A stretch of 64,000 bases of DNA, taken from NCBI GenBank assembly GCA_963971285.1, contig OZ020255.1:8886931-8950930 (forward strand), read 5' to 3'. The translations under genes and the position numbers were made by a program. This document shows positions 1 through 12,600 of this stretch, piece by piece. The number at the start of each line of letters is the position of its first letter. The first letter of the stretch is position 1. Below the pieces are notes generated by a model. That model was not told the origin of the DNA. It saw only the letters and a program-made list of their open reading frames with translations, and searched no databases. The DNA is from Astropecten irregularis (lineage: Eukaryota; Echinodermata; Asteroidea; Paxillosida; Astropectinidae).

Positions 1-111
1 GAAATGTATACGTTACTTCATCCACGATGCACGCGGAACAACTGCGACAATATCCTTTTTATCAAGTCTAGATTGGTTATGTATTGTGGATACCTTGTGG
101 GCATTGATTGG
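1..111 (+). repeat. Left terminal inverted repeat of the large element
   Basis: Read forward, this stretch matches the reverse complement of 20305-20414 almost base for base, for example CACGCGGAACAACTGCGACA. Differences are seen near positions 8, 99 and 102. It may continue to the left of the window. The match fades at about position 111, where the integrase gene's leader begins. Confidence 0.85.
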
Positions 112-291
112 CATGGGTTTGTACTCATTACTGATGATATCCATGAAGAACTATTTGTTTGACGTCCGTGTATTTTCAAAGTGACTTTTATAATTAAGCA
201 TACCACACACCGGTTCCCTATCATGTGGGTGTACATGTACGTACGGTCACTGTCATGACTGTGTTGCATCCTTAACATTTCCCACCACGAG

Positions 292-3200
292 ATCACTTGG
301 TACGCCATTACTTTGAAGCAGGCTACAACTATGATGAACTTCGTTCTATTTTGGTCCTTCGACACAGTATAAGCATCAGGTAGGATACTTGATTCATTAT
401 TTAGTAAACATGGATTATTGGATGGTGTGAAGTCAGGCCTAAATAACATCCTATTTTGTATGCTGAAACTTCAAAAGAGAAGGAAAAAACAGCATGCATA
501 CGACACGTACGAAAAAATAATTTTGTTTCCAAACTGTGAGCAAGTAGAATTATTTTGAGTTTCATGTTTCTTTCTACTCGCACATTTTTAAGATTTATAA
601 TAACTTTATGCCATTCGTGTTATGCCAGCCTCAGAACGCTGCACCGCATTCTTCGCAGATTGAATCTTCGTAGAAACAGCCCAGATGACTTGACAATAAA
701 CAGGTTTCTAATGAGCTTGGAGGTAAGCTAAATGTAATGTCCCATGTTTAGAAAATGGCAATGAGTGGAGAGACATACTTTTGCACAGTTGTACATTTTT
801 GTTTCTTGTTCTCTTGAATCTTGGTGAATAATAGTAAATAATAATGGTAATGATGAAAAAAACCGAGGATGGGACCGTTGGGAGACTTTCCCTTAGGGTC
901 GTGCACAAACTTTACTAACCTATTTCCCCCAAACCAATGAACTTGAAATTGACATATTTTTCATTGAGAGCATTCTCTGTCTTCTATTAAAATATGGACA
1001 GTAAAAAATATGTATTTAAAAGGTAGCTGGTACCTTAGGGAGACATCGAAATTTAAGTCTCCCTATAAGTCCCCATGTCTCCCTAATACTATAGTTTACC
1101 CCATTTGTAATTAATATAATGATAATGATAATAATGTTGCATATCTCACATTGTGGATACTAACTCATTTCAACATTTAACCGAGTTACACAAATTGTAC
1201 TCGAGGAAAGTAAGGATCGAATCTGTATCATTTTGGTACACTAAGTAGAAAGTTCATGGCTGTAGAGGTTTTTTAGCGTACAATGTTCCCTCATTGGATA
1301 TCCTTCCTCTTTAATCATCAAACACAGTGCAGGTCCGCTGAAGTCCTTATGCAGGTGAACTATACTAGTATGAAAAACATAAAATTCTGTGTTATGGATG
1401 TACTTAACGAATTATGCTTATACAGAATGAACTACAAGGCAGTGGACACAACCTGGGGTGCCGAGCCATGGCAAGAAGGATGTTATCCCGGTACAATATA
1501 AATATTCCAAGGTATGTGTAATAATACAATGAGTCTCTTTTACCTGGTTCAGTGTCACTGGTTGTTTAACTTGTGGATTGAGTCATTCCTAATTATTTTA
1601 CTTGGAATCAAGGTACTAATTGTGAGATATTTTATTTTAAGGAGCATCGTTCTTGAAGGGCAACGCTTGTTAGACCCTCTTGGGGTGGAACTACGGCGAA
1701 GGCACAGACTGAGGAGAAGATCATATGTCAATAAAGGGCCGAACTATGCAATTCATGTTGACCAGCATGACAAACTCAAGGTGTATGGTTTTGCTGTGCA
1801 CGGTGCTATAGATGGGTAAGGGCACAGTCAGAAGTGACTTCACAGTTGTTAGACAACCTGATTAACTTGATTTGTAATGATCTATTGCGTTTGTCAAATT
1901 GCCCTGCAGCAGCAACTTTTACCTATAGATCACGTTAGAAAACCTCATTAACCCTTATTATTGCAAATCGTTTTGTTTGTAGTTTTTCAAGGAGAATTTT
2001 ATGGCTCAAGGTAGCACACACGAACAACGATCCACAAGTTGTGGCATCATACTTTGTCGACTTTCTGCAAGAAATAGAAGGTTAGTTTTTCATCTGATAT
2101 CCTTCAGAAATAGTCTATTACAATATATGCCATCCATTCACGAAATTAATAACAGTGTTGAAAAGAACAATGTACATGTTATGTTGGTAGGGGTTCCACG
2201 CTGCATTCAGATGGACAGGGGGACAGAAAATGTCTTGATTGAGGACATCCAAGAAGCATTCCATGCACAGTATAATGGGAACGACCACTGTGTTATCAAG
2301 AGTACTTCTCCACATAACCAGGTAGGCCAACTTGACATTGTTGACGTCATAATTTAGCATTATTACTCCGAATTATACATACATTGGATATATCATTTAT
2401 ACATTTGGACATGAATTATATTCTATGAGAACTGCGCAGATTACCGATCGAGCAAAGGAGAATCTACGATGATAACAATGTGTTCCGAAAGGCAAATCAG
2501 TCTAACTCTCAAATGAATGAAACCAGGAAATAATAGCGACTCCCATAAAAAAATGGCAGCCACAGTCAAACAAACGACTTTTTTTTCTGTTGGCTGTTGT
2601 AAACAATTAACAATATCTGATTACCGAAACAAACTTCTTTTTATTATTGTTGTTGTTCATAGCGAATTGAACGCTTCTGGAGGACATTGTTTTCCGTTAT
2701 GGAAAACTACTGGGTGGACGTTTTCCGGGATTTGACGTTTGATGGCATATTCGATTGTACCTCACCACTGCAAGTGTAAGATTGATTCATCTCATTTTCC
2801 CTGGCTATGCAGTAATCCGAGAACACAGTTTTGAATGGCGCCCTCTTTTGATTAAAACAACAAAGTGCGGTGGTGTTTAATAATCTAAGTGCACTACAAC
2901 TCCGGCTTGGTGCATGATGGCCATTTTATTCCTGAAAGGAACATGAACCTAGTAGAATATTCGGCATGGACAACATGTCCCGGATTTCCCCACCGTTCTT
3001 TTGCTCATGATTAGATTTCCAGCTTCCCACTGATTTCAATTAAAGATGATTTGGCAGTGTATACTGACACCACCGCAGTTTCTTTCTCAAAAGAGGGCGC
3101 CATTATAAATTATGTGCTCGAATTACTGTATACAATTTGATTTTGTGGCCTGACGAAAATGAAGGCTAACTTTTGTATTTATTTTCAAGCGGACTGTTTG

Positions 3201-3933
3201 GATTGTAATAACAATAATTAAAGAATATTTAAATAAAACTGATGGTGATAATGGTTACTTTGCATTTAACTCTATTATGCAAATCATTAATTTGAGACCA
3301 GGTTACCTAATAGATTTCATACTGTTGTCATGCATGACAGCCTAATTGTCGGTTTTGCCCTCATTGTTTTATATTTAACTGCAGTGAATGTTTCAGGTTT
3401 TGCTTCAACCAAATGATTCAATCTGAGCTGGATAATGCAAGAATAGAATGGAACCAGCATCGCACAAGAGCATCCCCAAATGTTATCGCATTACCTGGAA
3501 AACCCGACTTGATGTATTTCTTACCAACACTTTACGGTATGACTTTGTTCTGTTTTCCCTGCACCATACTAACATCATTGCATTATGAACCGCGATGACT
3601 GTATTGTAACTTTAAAATGCTGCCCATTCCTTTTCCTTTCTACATATCATTGAAGATTCATGTGCAGTTCCACTGACTGAAAATGCCGTAAAAAATGTAG
3701 TTTTTTTTCAATGCACAGATACTCATGACTATCGCATTCCAGTGCCACTTGGAGATGTTCTTCAAGTGAAGGATGAGTTCACAACGCCACCGACAGCAAA
3801 AGGATGTTCTTCAACCGATATGGAAGATGTTCTGCAAGGTCTCATGACAGCTAACAACAAAGTCATGCCTTCCACAGTAACAGAGGGAATCCAGTTATTT
3901 CAGTGGCTATGCGAAAAATTGGAAACTGAATAA
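292..3933 (+). CDS. rve-type DDE integrase/transposase, about 10 exons
   Basis: Exons fitted by reading frame and GT-AG phase: 292-379, 629-722, 1328-1354, 1426-1511, 1642-1815, 1983-2080, 2191-2321, 2663-2775, 3397-3536, 3719-3933 (stop TAA). They total 1166 nt, about 387 residues, with no internal stop. The N-terminus holds a YFEAGYNYDELRSIL helix and a SLRTLHRILRRLNLRR segment, like the helix-turn-helix of this family. Next comes an ELQGSGHNLG motif, then LRRRSY..KGPNYAIHVDQHDKLK. The catalytic triad is visible: D in HVDQHDK, D in IQMDRGTEN 58 residues later, and E in NQRIERFW 37 residues after that. The C-terminal part has IQSELDNARIEWNQHR and GKPDLMYFLP, both typical of these integrase-core proteins. 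The predicted role is strand transfer of the surrounding element in the nucleus. The 27-nt exon at 1328-1354 and the first exon are the least certain. No in-frame ATG is seen before residue 1 of the model, so a short upstream exon is probably missing. All triad residues are present, so it may be active. Confidence 0.83.
380..628 (+). other. First intron of the integrase gene
   Basis: The donor is GTAGGA directly after 379 and the acceptor is TTATGCCAG before 629. The phase is 2 on both sides, rebuilding an ISIS-LRTL junction. Nothing else is recognised inside. Confidence 0.6.
880..1086. repeat. MITE-like repeat with GGGAGAC ends, copy 1
   Basis: This stretch begins GGGAGACTTTCCCTTAGGG and ends with repeated AGTCTCCCTA blocks in inverted sense. 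A related copy lies at 50816-51067, sharing the interior ATTGAGAGCATTCTCTGTC. It sits in an intron of the integrase gene. Confidence 0.6.
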
Positions 3934-3934
3934 A
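3929..3934 (+). terminator. Poly(A) signal overlapping the integrase stop codon
   Basis: The sequence ACTGAATAAAGAGG contains AATAAA, which overlaps the TAA stop (3931-3933). A second AATAAA lies at about 4225. A polyadenylation signal overlapping the stop would leave almost no 3' UTR, a compact layout. It could be coincidental. Confidence 0.4.
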
Positions 3935-4732
3935 GAGGTTCTTCACCAATAGGGCTATTCCATCACATTTTGATAAAAAAGGAGAGGCCAAATTTCGGCT
4001 GCTGTGTACATGTAACCTAAAAATATGATTAATCATACTGACCATAACTATACATCGTTTCAAAAAGATACCAGTATTACTATCATGACAGTTCAACAAA
4101 ACAGATGGAATTTTGCCATGTTCTTGCTTTTTATTTTTCTCTGAAAACTGTTACACTATCAACGTTGATACAATTTGAATAAGGATTAACAATTTCCTGC
4201 TAAAAACAAACGAGTACCCTTAGCAATAAAGTAATGTACCCAGTTTCAAAGTTAGAATTATAATTTTTATTCCTCGATCTTTTAATTCTTTTTTTTTTCT
4301 TTTTGGTTTGTTTGTGAAAACAGTTCCAAGAATAGCAAGCCTTTTGTTGCTACTTGATGTTCATGGCAATCCCATTGTAGTATTTCATGACTTATGATTG
4401 TAAAACTTATTATTTGCAGGCGTGAAGGGGGCGTATTGTTTATAGAGTGTACTTAAATGCAACAATCTGCAGTGGCTGGCTCATAATTATGACAAATGTT
4501 TAACTTCAAATGCTTTTGTTGGAAATGATATGTAATAAAAAAGCAGGCTAACACTGAGTTTAAAGAAGAAGAAATTGGTACTTAAATTAAAAATAAAACA
4601 CTTAACATTAAAAAAGTACCAACAAGAATATAAAATGTTCTACAATATCAATCACAGATTTTTTATTATAAAAATAAAATTTACTGATATAAAAATCACT
4701 ATAATCGGTGAAAGAAATATTCCGACATTTTA
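3935..4732. other. Gene-free spacer between the convergent genes
   Basis: AT-rich DNA with poly-T runs. I see no coding signal and no repeat family shared with the rest of the window. Confidence 0.5.
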
Positions 4733-4933
4733 GACACAGCCTGCTTTATTGAACGTGAGTTAGAAAAGTCTGGACAACTACATGGTTACAGATGGATGCA
4801 CCTTCGTTGCATCCAGAACGGTCTTACTGTTACAAGGGAGACAGTGCGTCATCTATTAGCGTTGCTAGATCCTGAGGGTGTGCAGCAAGGGACTGAGTTA
4901 CATGCACAATTGTATCAAAAAGGACATCAATGA
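4733..4933 (+). pseudogene. Decayed fragment of a second, divergent integrase
   Basis: One open frame (ATT at 4748 to TGA at 4931-4933) reads IERELEKSGQLHGYRWMH, then VTRETVRHLLALLDPEGVQQ. It matches, position for position, the segment of the intact integrase that runs ELQGSGHNLG...LLDPLGVELRRRHRL. After LDPEGVQQ the expected Arg-rich stretch and YxxKGPN are degraded, and a stop follows directly. There is no ATG and no neighbouring catalytic exon. It is best read as a leftover of a related transposase copy that diverged before the intact one. A role as an alternative exon is possible but unsupported. Confidence 0.65.
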
Positions 4934-5129
4934 GTATAATAGACACAAGTTGTGTGGCTTTTCCACTTTACTTAAAACACATGAATCAGAGTGTCGTGCA
5001 AATACGTACAACGTCCTCACCATAATTATTACATGCCAAAAATGTTGTTAATCATTTCAATGAAACAGTTAATAACACATGTAAAATGGCCCCATTGTGT
5101 TTTCTCTATAAAAATGGAAAGAGGGCTCA

Positions 5130-5478
5130 CCTGGATGTGATTTTGGCATGGATTATCTAAAATCACATCCCGGCCAGAATCACATGCAAGATTAAACCAT
5201 TTAAGTCCAAGATCACATCTTGAAGTAGCGCCTTGCCAAAATCACATACTCCAATATTTGGGGAGGTGTTCAAACTTGATGTGATTTTGTGGCCAGACAG
5301 AGAATGTGATTTTGCAAAGGCGCCAACTCAAGTTGTTATCTTGGACTTGACGACTTGGAATGGATGTGATTTTTGGCTTGGATGTGATTTTCGATAATCC
5401 CTGCCAAAATTACATTGTTTCAAACATCACTTGCCCATAAATTACATTTTTTTATTTGTAGGGAAAATCACATCCAGG
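5130..5478. repeat. Inverted-repeat element built on GGATGTGATTTT motifs
   Basis: The motif GGATGTGATTTT and its complement AAAATCACATCC occur about ten times in mixed orientation. The outer copies are inverted (CTGGATGTGATTTTGGC at left, AAAATCACATCCAGGCC at right). This is a MITE-like or palindromic repeat with no coding content. Confidence 0.6.
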
Positions 5479-5998
5479 CCATTCAGTGTCAAAAGGCACG
5501 ACCATATTTTGTAGCAGAGTTTAAGCCTCTGATACAAGCTAGTGAACATGTACACCCAAGCTTTTTCAATTTGCCGTTGCTGCTTACATCCCCTATTCGA
5601 TGCTAATCACATAAATTATTAGATCCTCCATATTTTTACTCTTATAAAAGGAAAGTCTCTTCTTGAACACTTATAAAAACTTTAACAAACTTTTGTAAAA
5701 ACTTTTATCAAACTCTTATAAAATATCTTTGCATAAAAATAGATGCCTTGCTTCTTGGAACTGCTGATTTGTATAGAACTTGGAAGAATCAGAACAGAAT
5801 GCATCCATTTTGCCCAAAATGGACTCGGAATAAAGGATATCTATATACATGTACGAAAGTATAGTACTGTACACTTGCAGCACACAAACTTTAATTAAAT
5901 GAGTAACAACATGAGTTTAATTTTCAAAATGCTGTATTTTGGGCAAGAAAACAAAAATATTTAAATTTACAAAGTTTCTTACTGAGAGGGATACCAAA

Positions 5999-6575
5999 AG
6001 TGATGTTTCTCAGTCCATGATTGGGTGAACAATGAGCCTAAAGATTTATACTTCCATGAAGTACAATTCATAAGCTACACAACCATACTAAAACCAAGGA
6101 AATACAAATAATCTACATGTATCAAGTTGTTGGCAGGCAAATTGCCTATTTCCTAATAAGGATGACTTTCCCAAAAAAGCATATGCTGTGAAGTGTATAT
6201 TATACATGCACTTCAACATACGCTTTTGGGGAAAGTCATCCTTACTCACGTGCCTTGATTAATCTTTATTCCATCTGTAAATCGTCCAATAAATCAGTTG
6301 ATCTGTCATCTTGCCTGCCAACAACTTGATAGATCATTTGTTGTAATTAGACGAAAAGGTCCAGATTTTCATGAAGAAGTATACATGTATTTACATGTAG
6401 TTAGTACATGTTCGGCTTTGTAATGGGGCAATTCCACAGAAATGTCAACCTGACGAGGGTCACATTTAATATTTCATTGCATTCATATTGGTTTTAGTAT
6501 GGTTGTGTAGCTAATATGGGAAATACTTCATGAAAATATAAATCTCTAGTCTATGGCTCAGAAAACAAATCCCAA
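5999..6575. repeat. Nested palindromic MITE, ~575 bp
   Basis: There are two nested inverted pairs. The outer arms include GCTACACAACCATACTAAAA (about 6074-6093) and its complement at about 6491-6510. The inner arms are CAAGTTGTTGGCAGGCAA with its complement at about 6313-6330, and AAGGATGACTTTCCC with its complement around 6229-6243. The whole could fold into one long hairpin. It is non-coding. Confidence 0.65.
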
Positions 6576-6662
6576 ACTGTCCAGTTAATTACACCCTTTA
6601 ACATCAAAGTGCTCCATTAATTAGGTTGGTCCACATGCAGTCTCAAACAGTTTCTATGTGAG

Positions 6663-6668
6663 TTTATT
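6663..6668 (-). terminator. Poly(A) signal of the HECT ligase gene
   Basis: On the - strand AATAAA begins 7 nt after the TGA stop (6676-6678). With the equally close signal of the integrase gene, both genes of the unit would have minimal 3' UTRs. Confidence 0.45.
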
Positions 6669-6675
6669 CTCTATA

Positions 6676-9600
6676 TCATATTTTACCAAATCCACTGGTA
6701 GCTTTTATAGCAAACCTGAATGTGTCTTCAAAAGAATTTGGGTCTTCCTCCCCTCTAGGGAGCATTAGTGTTGGGCCACATGTATGGCTTGACGGCAATC
6801 GTTTTACGTCTTTGATTGCCGTGAAGAATGCAACTGTTGGTGCTTCTTGGAATCCACATGGTGGTGGCTTTGGAGCTCCAGTCCAGAACTGAAGAACTTC
6901 CTCAAGGGAAACATCTGTGTTCTTTTCTGAGTGAGATATTAAGAAAGTGATTTTTTTTAAGACAGAGCAAATGGTGCTAGTCATTGAGCAAGACTTTTTT
7001 TTGCATTCATATGCACATCTATGTCGCTATTACTAAAAACAGTCTTTCCAATTTGAAATGAACTCCTGTTGGAAGTGACAGACTAGCAATTAGTACTTCG
7101 GATGGTTACTCAACTTCTGTTTGAGCAAAATTCCAACGCCCCCCCCCCCTCCCCAAAAAAGGAAGACTCATCATACTCTACAATACCACAATACCTCTAG
7201 TAGGCTCTAGTCAAGATTCTTGTCTACATGTATTCTGGTGTTTATCACATCTGATTATTCCCCATCCCAGCCCCTGAAAAATGATACAAAGCTACTGGCC
7301 TTCATCATGTTCACAAAGGTCACCAGAGGATATAGATATTTCTATAATGGCAAAGCAAGAATACTTCATTTTCAGATTTGGACAAGTACGGTTTCATACA
7401 AAAGAAAATGCTCCACTGAAATATCTGTCCAGGGGACATGAAGTCCATTGATCCCTTCAAGGCCATCAGAATCGATATACACAATGACAATTATTCCCAC
7501 TTTATGAGCACTTGACATTTTGACTTTACTTGGTCTTGAATAAAATTTGGGTTTAAAGATAAAGTCTTAAACTACCCCTATGGCACAGCACTGTAACTCT
7601 TGGTAACTCAGTTTGTCATTATGAAATTGAAAGATTTGGGGACAAGACAAACCTTCACAATTTTGTAGGAAAATCTCGAAGCTGTATACAGTGTCTTCTT
7701 CTCGACTCCTGTTGTTGGACCCTTCTGCCGAGTACTCAATTTTATACAAACGGCGAAGCACATTCACTGACAATGGCTTGTCATCATGAATGAATAGACA
7801 GGATGTTGCTTTGGGATTTCGTTTAGCATCTTCCCAAAGGGGACCAAGTCCATCGGTGAACTGCTGGATGCAAGTCTGGACCCTATTTTAACATGAATAG
7901 TTGAAACAAGTTAAACATTTTACCATCTTTCTATTAACAATCATGTATGGTTTTATTGTACTTCCATTCCAATGTAACTGGCAGATGAGGAACATTATTG
8001 TAAATTCTTGGTTCCACACTTCTTTCCAATAAACTCATTCTTGCCCAATATCTTTGAGATAGCTAAGCATCCATTTGAAAATGTGCCTAGAATGGGGACC
8101 TCCAAAATGCACAAAAGATTGACATGACATAATTATGATTATGTCACTGTATTTCGATTTGATTGAGGCCTTGATGTTAAGAGTGGCCCTGAAATTATTT
8201 TATTTTCATTTTTTTAAATTTTAATTTATCCCACAAAGGGTGATCATTATTGGGGGTCCACATTTGTGCACAAATTTATTAAACTCAACTGTATCTCCCA
8301 GGGTTTAAAAATTGCGAAAAATACATTTCTCCTAAAAGAGCACAGTATTATGATTGTGGGGCGAGTGTGGCAAAGGTGTATGGCATCTGCCTCTTAGGCA
8401 TCACACACAGTGCCAGGCTACAACTCGGGGCAGGGAGGCAAACCCAGGTACTGCTACTCCCCTCGACAGGGTCCAAGTGTCTCTTTATTTACATCTTGGT
8501 TCTCTTTATTTACATCTTGGTTGTAAAGTTTTATTTTGTTTGCAGAGTTTATAGACGGTGCTGACGGTCAATGTTTTTGTTCAATTGAAATGTATGTGAA
8601 TGCTAATGAGTGTTACTAAAGAACTTGTTCCATTCCCCTTGATCCTCCTCGTGTTCACCTGCTCCCCCACTGCCTTTTGTTTTTTGTAATTGTCACCCGT
8701 GGTACCTGTAGTATATCTGGTGTGCCAGCAGCTCCTTGGCAAGATTATCTCGGCCAGCAAAGTCTATCTTGTGGATGTTGGAGATACCCTGATCTAAGAG
8801 CCAGTCTGTCAGCTCCCCGATGACTGCTGGAAAGTCTTCTCTGTTTGAGCCCAACAGCTGAAATTGAAAACCCAAGAAACTGTTACTGGGACCGATTTCA
8901 CTAACGTTTGCGATCCTCGCTAATGCCTGAATCCATCGCTAAACAGAAAATTGCTACGCAAAATAGCGATTGATTTTCCGTTTAGCGATGTATTTGGGTT
9001 TTAGAGATGATCACAAAAGTTAGTGAAATCGGCCCCTGATTCATCACTCAATAAATGTTACAAATGGGAAGTAAAAAACACTATGTTGAAAAAGCCAAAC
9101 TCTGCTTATGCACCGCAGCCTAATTTTAAAATTCATTCAAATAGGACTGAGGACAAAAAATATACATTCTCTTTTTGTTAACATTGTTTTGATTTAGAAC
9201 TTTTGCATGACCATGGCCAACTTCTGAGCAAGTACCAACAGATAATTATATGTCATTACCAATACACATGTATATTTGTTTTTACATTACAACAATGAAC
9301 TTAGGCATTTTTTAAAGGTGACAAACCTTCTCAATGTTACAACGATAAGACGGATCTGCCAAGTAGTTGGCGTCTGCCAAGTCAAGTGGTTGGCCTACCA
9401 TGGCAGCAAAGACAGAGGAATTCAGAGAACACAACCCCGGTCCTCCATTTGCTAAACTCCACGTGACAAATTTCCCAGCCATTTCATATTTTCTTTGGCT
9501 GATTTCATGCAGATCGTATTTGAAGGACAACCTTCCTTCAATATTCTCAAATATCCCTGAGCGTTGTAATTCCTTCATCAGAAGGCTGTAAAAAAAATAA

Positions 9601-12600
9601 AAAATTATGATTAGATTAATCATGGTTTTACCTGACAACACCATGGAGGTCTAAAAGATACTAGGGCATCCCATGGGAACATCATGGACAGCTAAATCAA
9701 TACCGCCAGTGTCTCCCATCCATAGGCACAACAATAAGAACATGATTGCAAAAGGAGCAATATGGGGTACGTTGGTCACCCCCAAATTAACTACCGGTAC
9801 CGAAATTATACATGTTCAATAATTAATGCGCAATCAACGAAAATCAGGCAGCAATCTAACAGTTATTGTAGTAACCTAAAATTGCAGTTTGACTTGTTTA
9901 TGTACATTCCCCACAACTGAAAATCACCACAGTGTGATTGGGATGAGATAAAGCTGTAATCATAATTGCACACAAAAACATATGTAATTTCTTTTGTGTT
10001 GATGCATCTGTAGGAGAGGGAATTTGAACATGTATTTTTTTATTTGATTTTAACCATTATTGTGTGTGCATAGAAAAGACTAGGCTGTTTTACCAGAGAT
10101 CATGAACTTATATTTTGCTGTTGTTGGGAACTTATTTTGGTTTGGCCTTGAAGACTAGTTTTAAGGAATTGTTTTATTTTTATTTGCCCTGTTTCTAGAT
10201 GTTTCTATAAGGATTCAGTGTTGTTGAGTTTTCTCATGCCTTTCAGTGTTGAGTTTCATGACCCTTTTGTTAAATCCTTGTTTCCTGTCCTGTCTTCATG
10301 TTATCCCTGGTTCAGTGACTTTGTGATATGTGCCCCTTTCTTTCCCATGGTCCTTGTGTTTATAGTGTAATTATGTAAATTAGAAGATAAGAGTCCTGTG
10401 CTTGGGAGTTTTGTGCAGATGGTATTAGCCAGAGGAGTTTTGTAGTCAGTTCAGCAGAGACCAGAGTGTGATATAGTCCTCTTGTTTTCTCTAGCTTGTG
10501 TATTCACTATTTTCTGGTTGTTTTACCTGAGTTTTGATTTTCTGTGTTGATTTTGATTTGCTGCTGTTTTGCTGAGTTTTTGGTTAGTTCTATTGTTGGT
10601 TTTGGGGGTTTTTTTCATCTCAAAGGTTTTTTTTTGCTTTTGGCTGGTTTTGATTGTGTTTCTATTTTTTGTTCCAAACTTCGACTATTTTTAATAAACA
10701 GTTCGCGTCTTGTCCTTTAGATCCTTGGTTTGTTTAGTGTGTCATTTTTCTTGGTTACATTTTTGGTGGAGAATCCGGGTAAGGACTGTCGTTTTTAGGA
10801 AACGTAGCCAACTGTTTGTTTTTGGTGGTCAAGTTTGAGGTCTTTTTCATTTTTTTTGTTCGGTCAAACTCAGCATTCTTGTAGTATAGTCGGATCAGTG
10901 CATGATGATAGACACAGTTCAACCAGTGGTGTTGACCACACTTCAGTTATGTGGATTCGATCCAATTCCTGCCCCCACATGGACACATCAGATGGCTGAA
11001 GAAGATGGATGCCGAGCCTCCCAGCAGTGCAGTATGTGTGTCACGGTGATGAGGGAACAAGCCTGTATGCAGCAAATCATCATGAGGCAAGCCGAGCAGT
11101 TGAGGCAATTGCAAGGAATGATGGCCAAGATTCTTGGAGAGCAGAGGCACCATGCAGAACAGTTCTTGCAACCTGCCAGAAGTGCCAGCCCAAGTACAGC
11201 CAAGCCAGCCACAACGATGAATGCACACCTACACCCAATGCCTGTGCATGCCAAACCACAGAAGGATGAGGACGTGGAGAAGCGACCGTCTTGCCAGACC
11301 AGATGTGGAGTCGACAGCACAAGTTTGAGGACGGCACAGCACAGCGACCGGGACATCAGGAGAGTGATCGAGTTGAAGTCGAGCTGCTGGAGAAAGCCGT
11401 GTCCGAGCAGAGTGGAAAGGGAGCCTGCAATGGTGCAGAAGTTTGTCCACCTGTGGGAACAACTGGAGGTGAGACATGGGATCCTGTACTTCACGAAAGG
11501 TGGCCGACAAGATGGTGCAGATCGATCTATACTGGTACTTCCATGGAAGTTGAGAGAAGTGGTGCTCAACAGCCTACACACGGACATGAAGCAACTGCCT
11601 TATGGACAGATCCTTCGTCGAGTTCGGGAGCTGTATTACTGGCCCAATCTCCATAATGAAGCGATGGGGTACATGAGGAAACATCTCAAGACAGTCCGAC
11701 CAGTCGCATCTGCCCACGTCATTCCACCTCCGCCAAGATTTCGAGACGATTGAACTATAATTGAACAATGATGAACTTTCCGTTGCAGTTCTATGAACTT
11801 GAACAATGAACAATTTCTTCAGATGTATTTTGCTATTGATTTTGTTTGTGATCATTGGCAGATGAATTTGATGTATTGCTATTTTGTATTTTTCATAATT
11901 TGTATTCATGTGTCTTATTTCTCCATACAAGTATAAGGTTTTATTTTTTTTGTATTGCTGAGGACAGCAATGATTTAACCAGTGGTGAGTGTAGGAGAGG
12001 GAATTTGAACATGTATTTTTTTATTTGATTTTAACCATTATTGTGTGTGCATAGAAAAGACTAGGCTGTTTTACCAGAGATCATGAACTTATATTTTGCT
12101 GTTGTTGGGAACTTATTTTGGTTTGGCCTTGAAGACTAGTTTTAAGGAATTGTTTTATTTTTATTTGCCCTGTTTCTAGATGTTTCTATAAGGATTCAGT
12201 GTTGTTGAGTTTTCTCATGCCTTTCAGTGTTGAGTTTCATGACCCTTTTGTTAAATCCTTGTTTCCTGTCCTGTCTTCATGTTATCCCTGGTTCAGTGAC
12301 TTTGTGATATGTGCCCCTTTCTTTCCCATGGTCCTTGTGTTTATAGTGTAATTATGTAAATTAGAAGATAAGAGTCCTGTGCTTGGGAGTTTTGTGCAGA
12401 TGGTATTAGCCAGAGGAGTTTTGTAGTCAGTTCAGCAGAGACCAGAGTGTGATATAGTCCTCTTGTTTTCTCTAGCTTGTGTATTCACTATTTTCTGGTT
12501 GTTTTACCTGAGTTTTGATTTTCTGTGTTGATTTTGATTTGCTGCTGTTTTGCTGAGTTTTTGGTTAGTTCTATTGTTGGTTTTGGGGGTTTTTTTTATT

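Noticed and set aside
18-449. 143-codon frame on the - strand
   Set aside because: It overlaps the TIR and antisense to the integrase exon at 292-379, and has no known motif.
11009-11656. Several other open frames on both strands of the LTR interior
   Set aside because: They are shadows of the 10902-11753 ORF; only that frame shows pol-like motifs.
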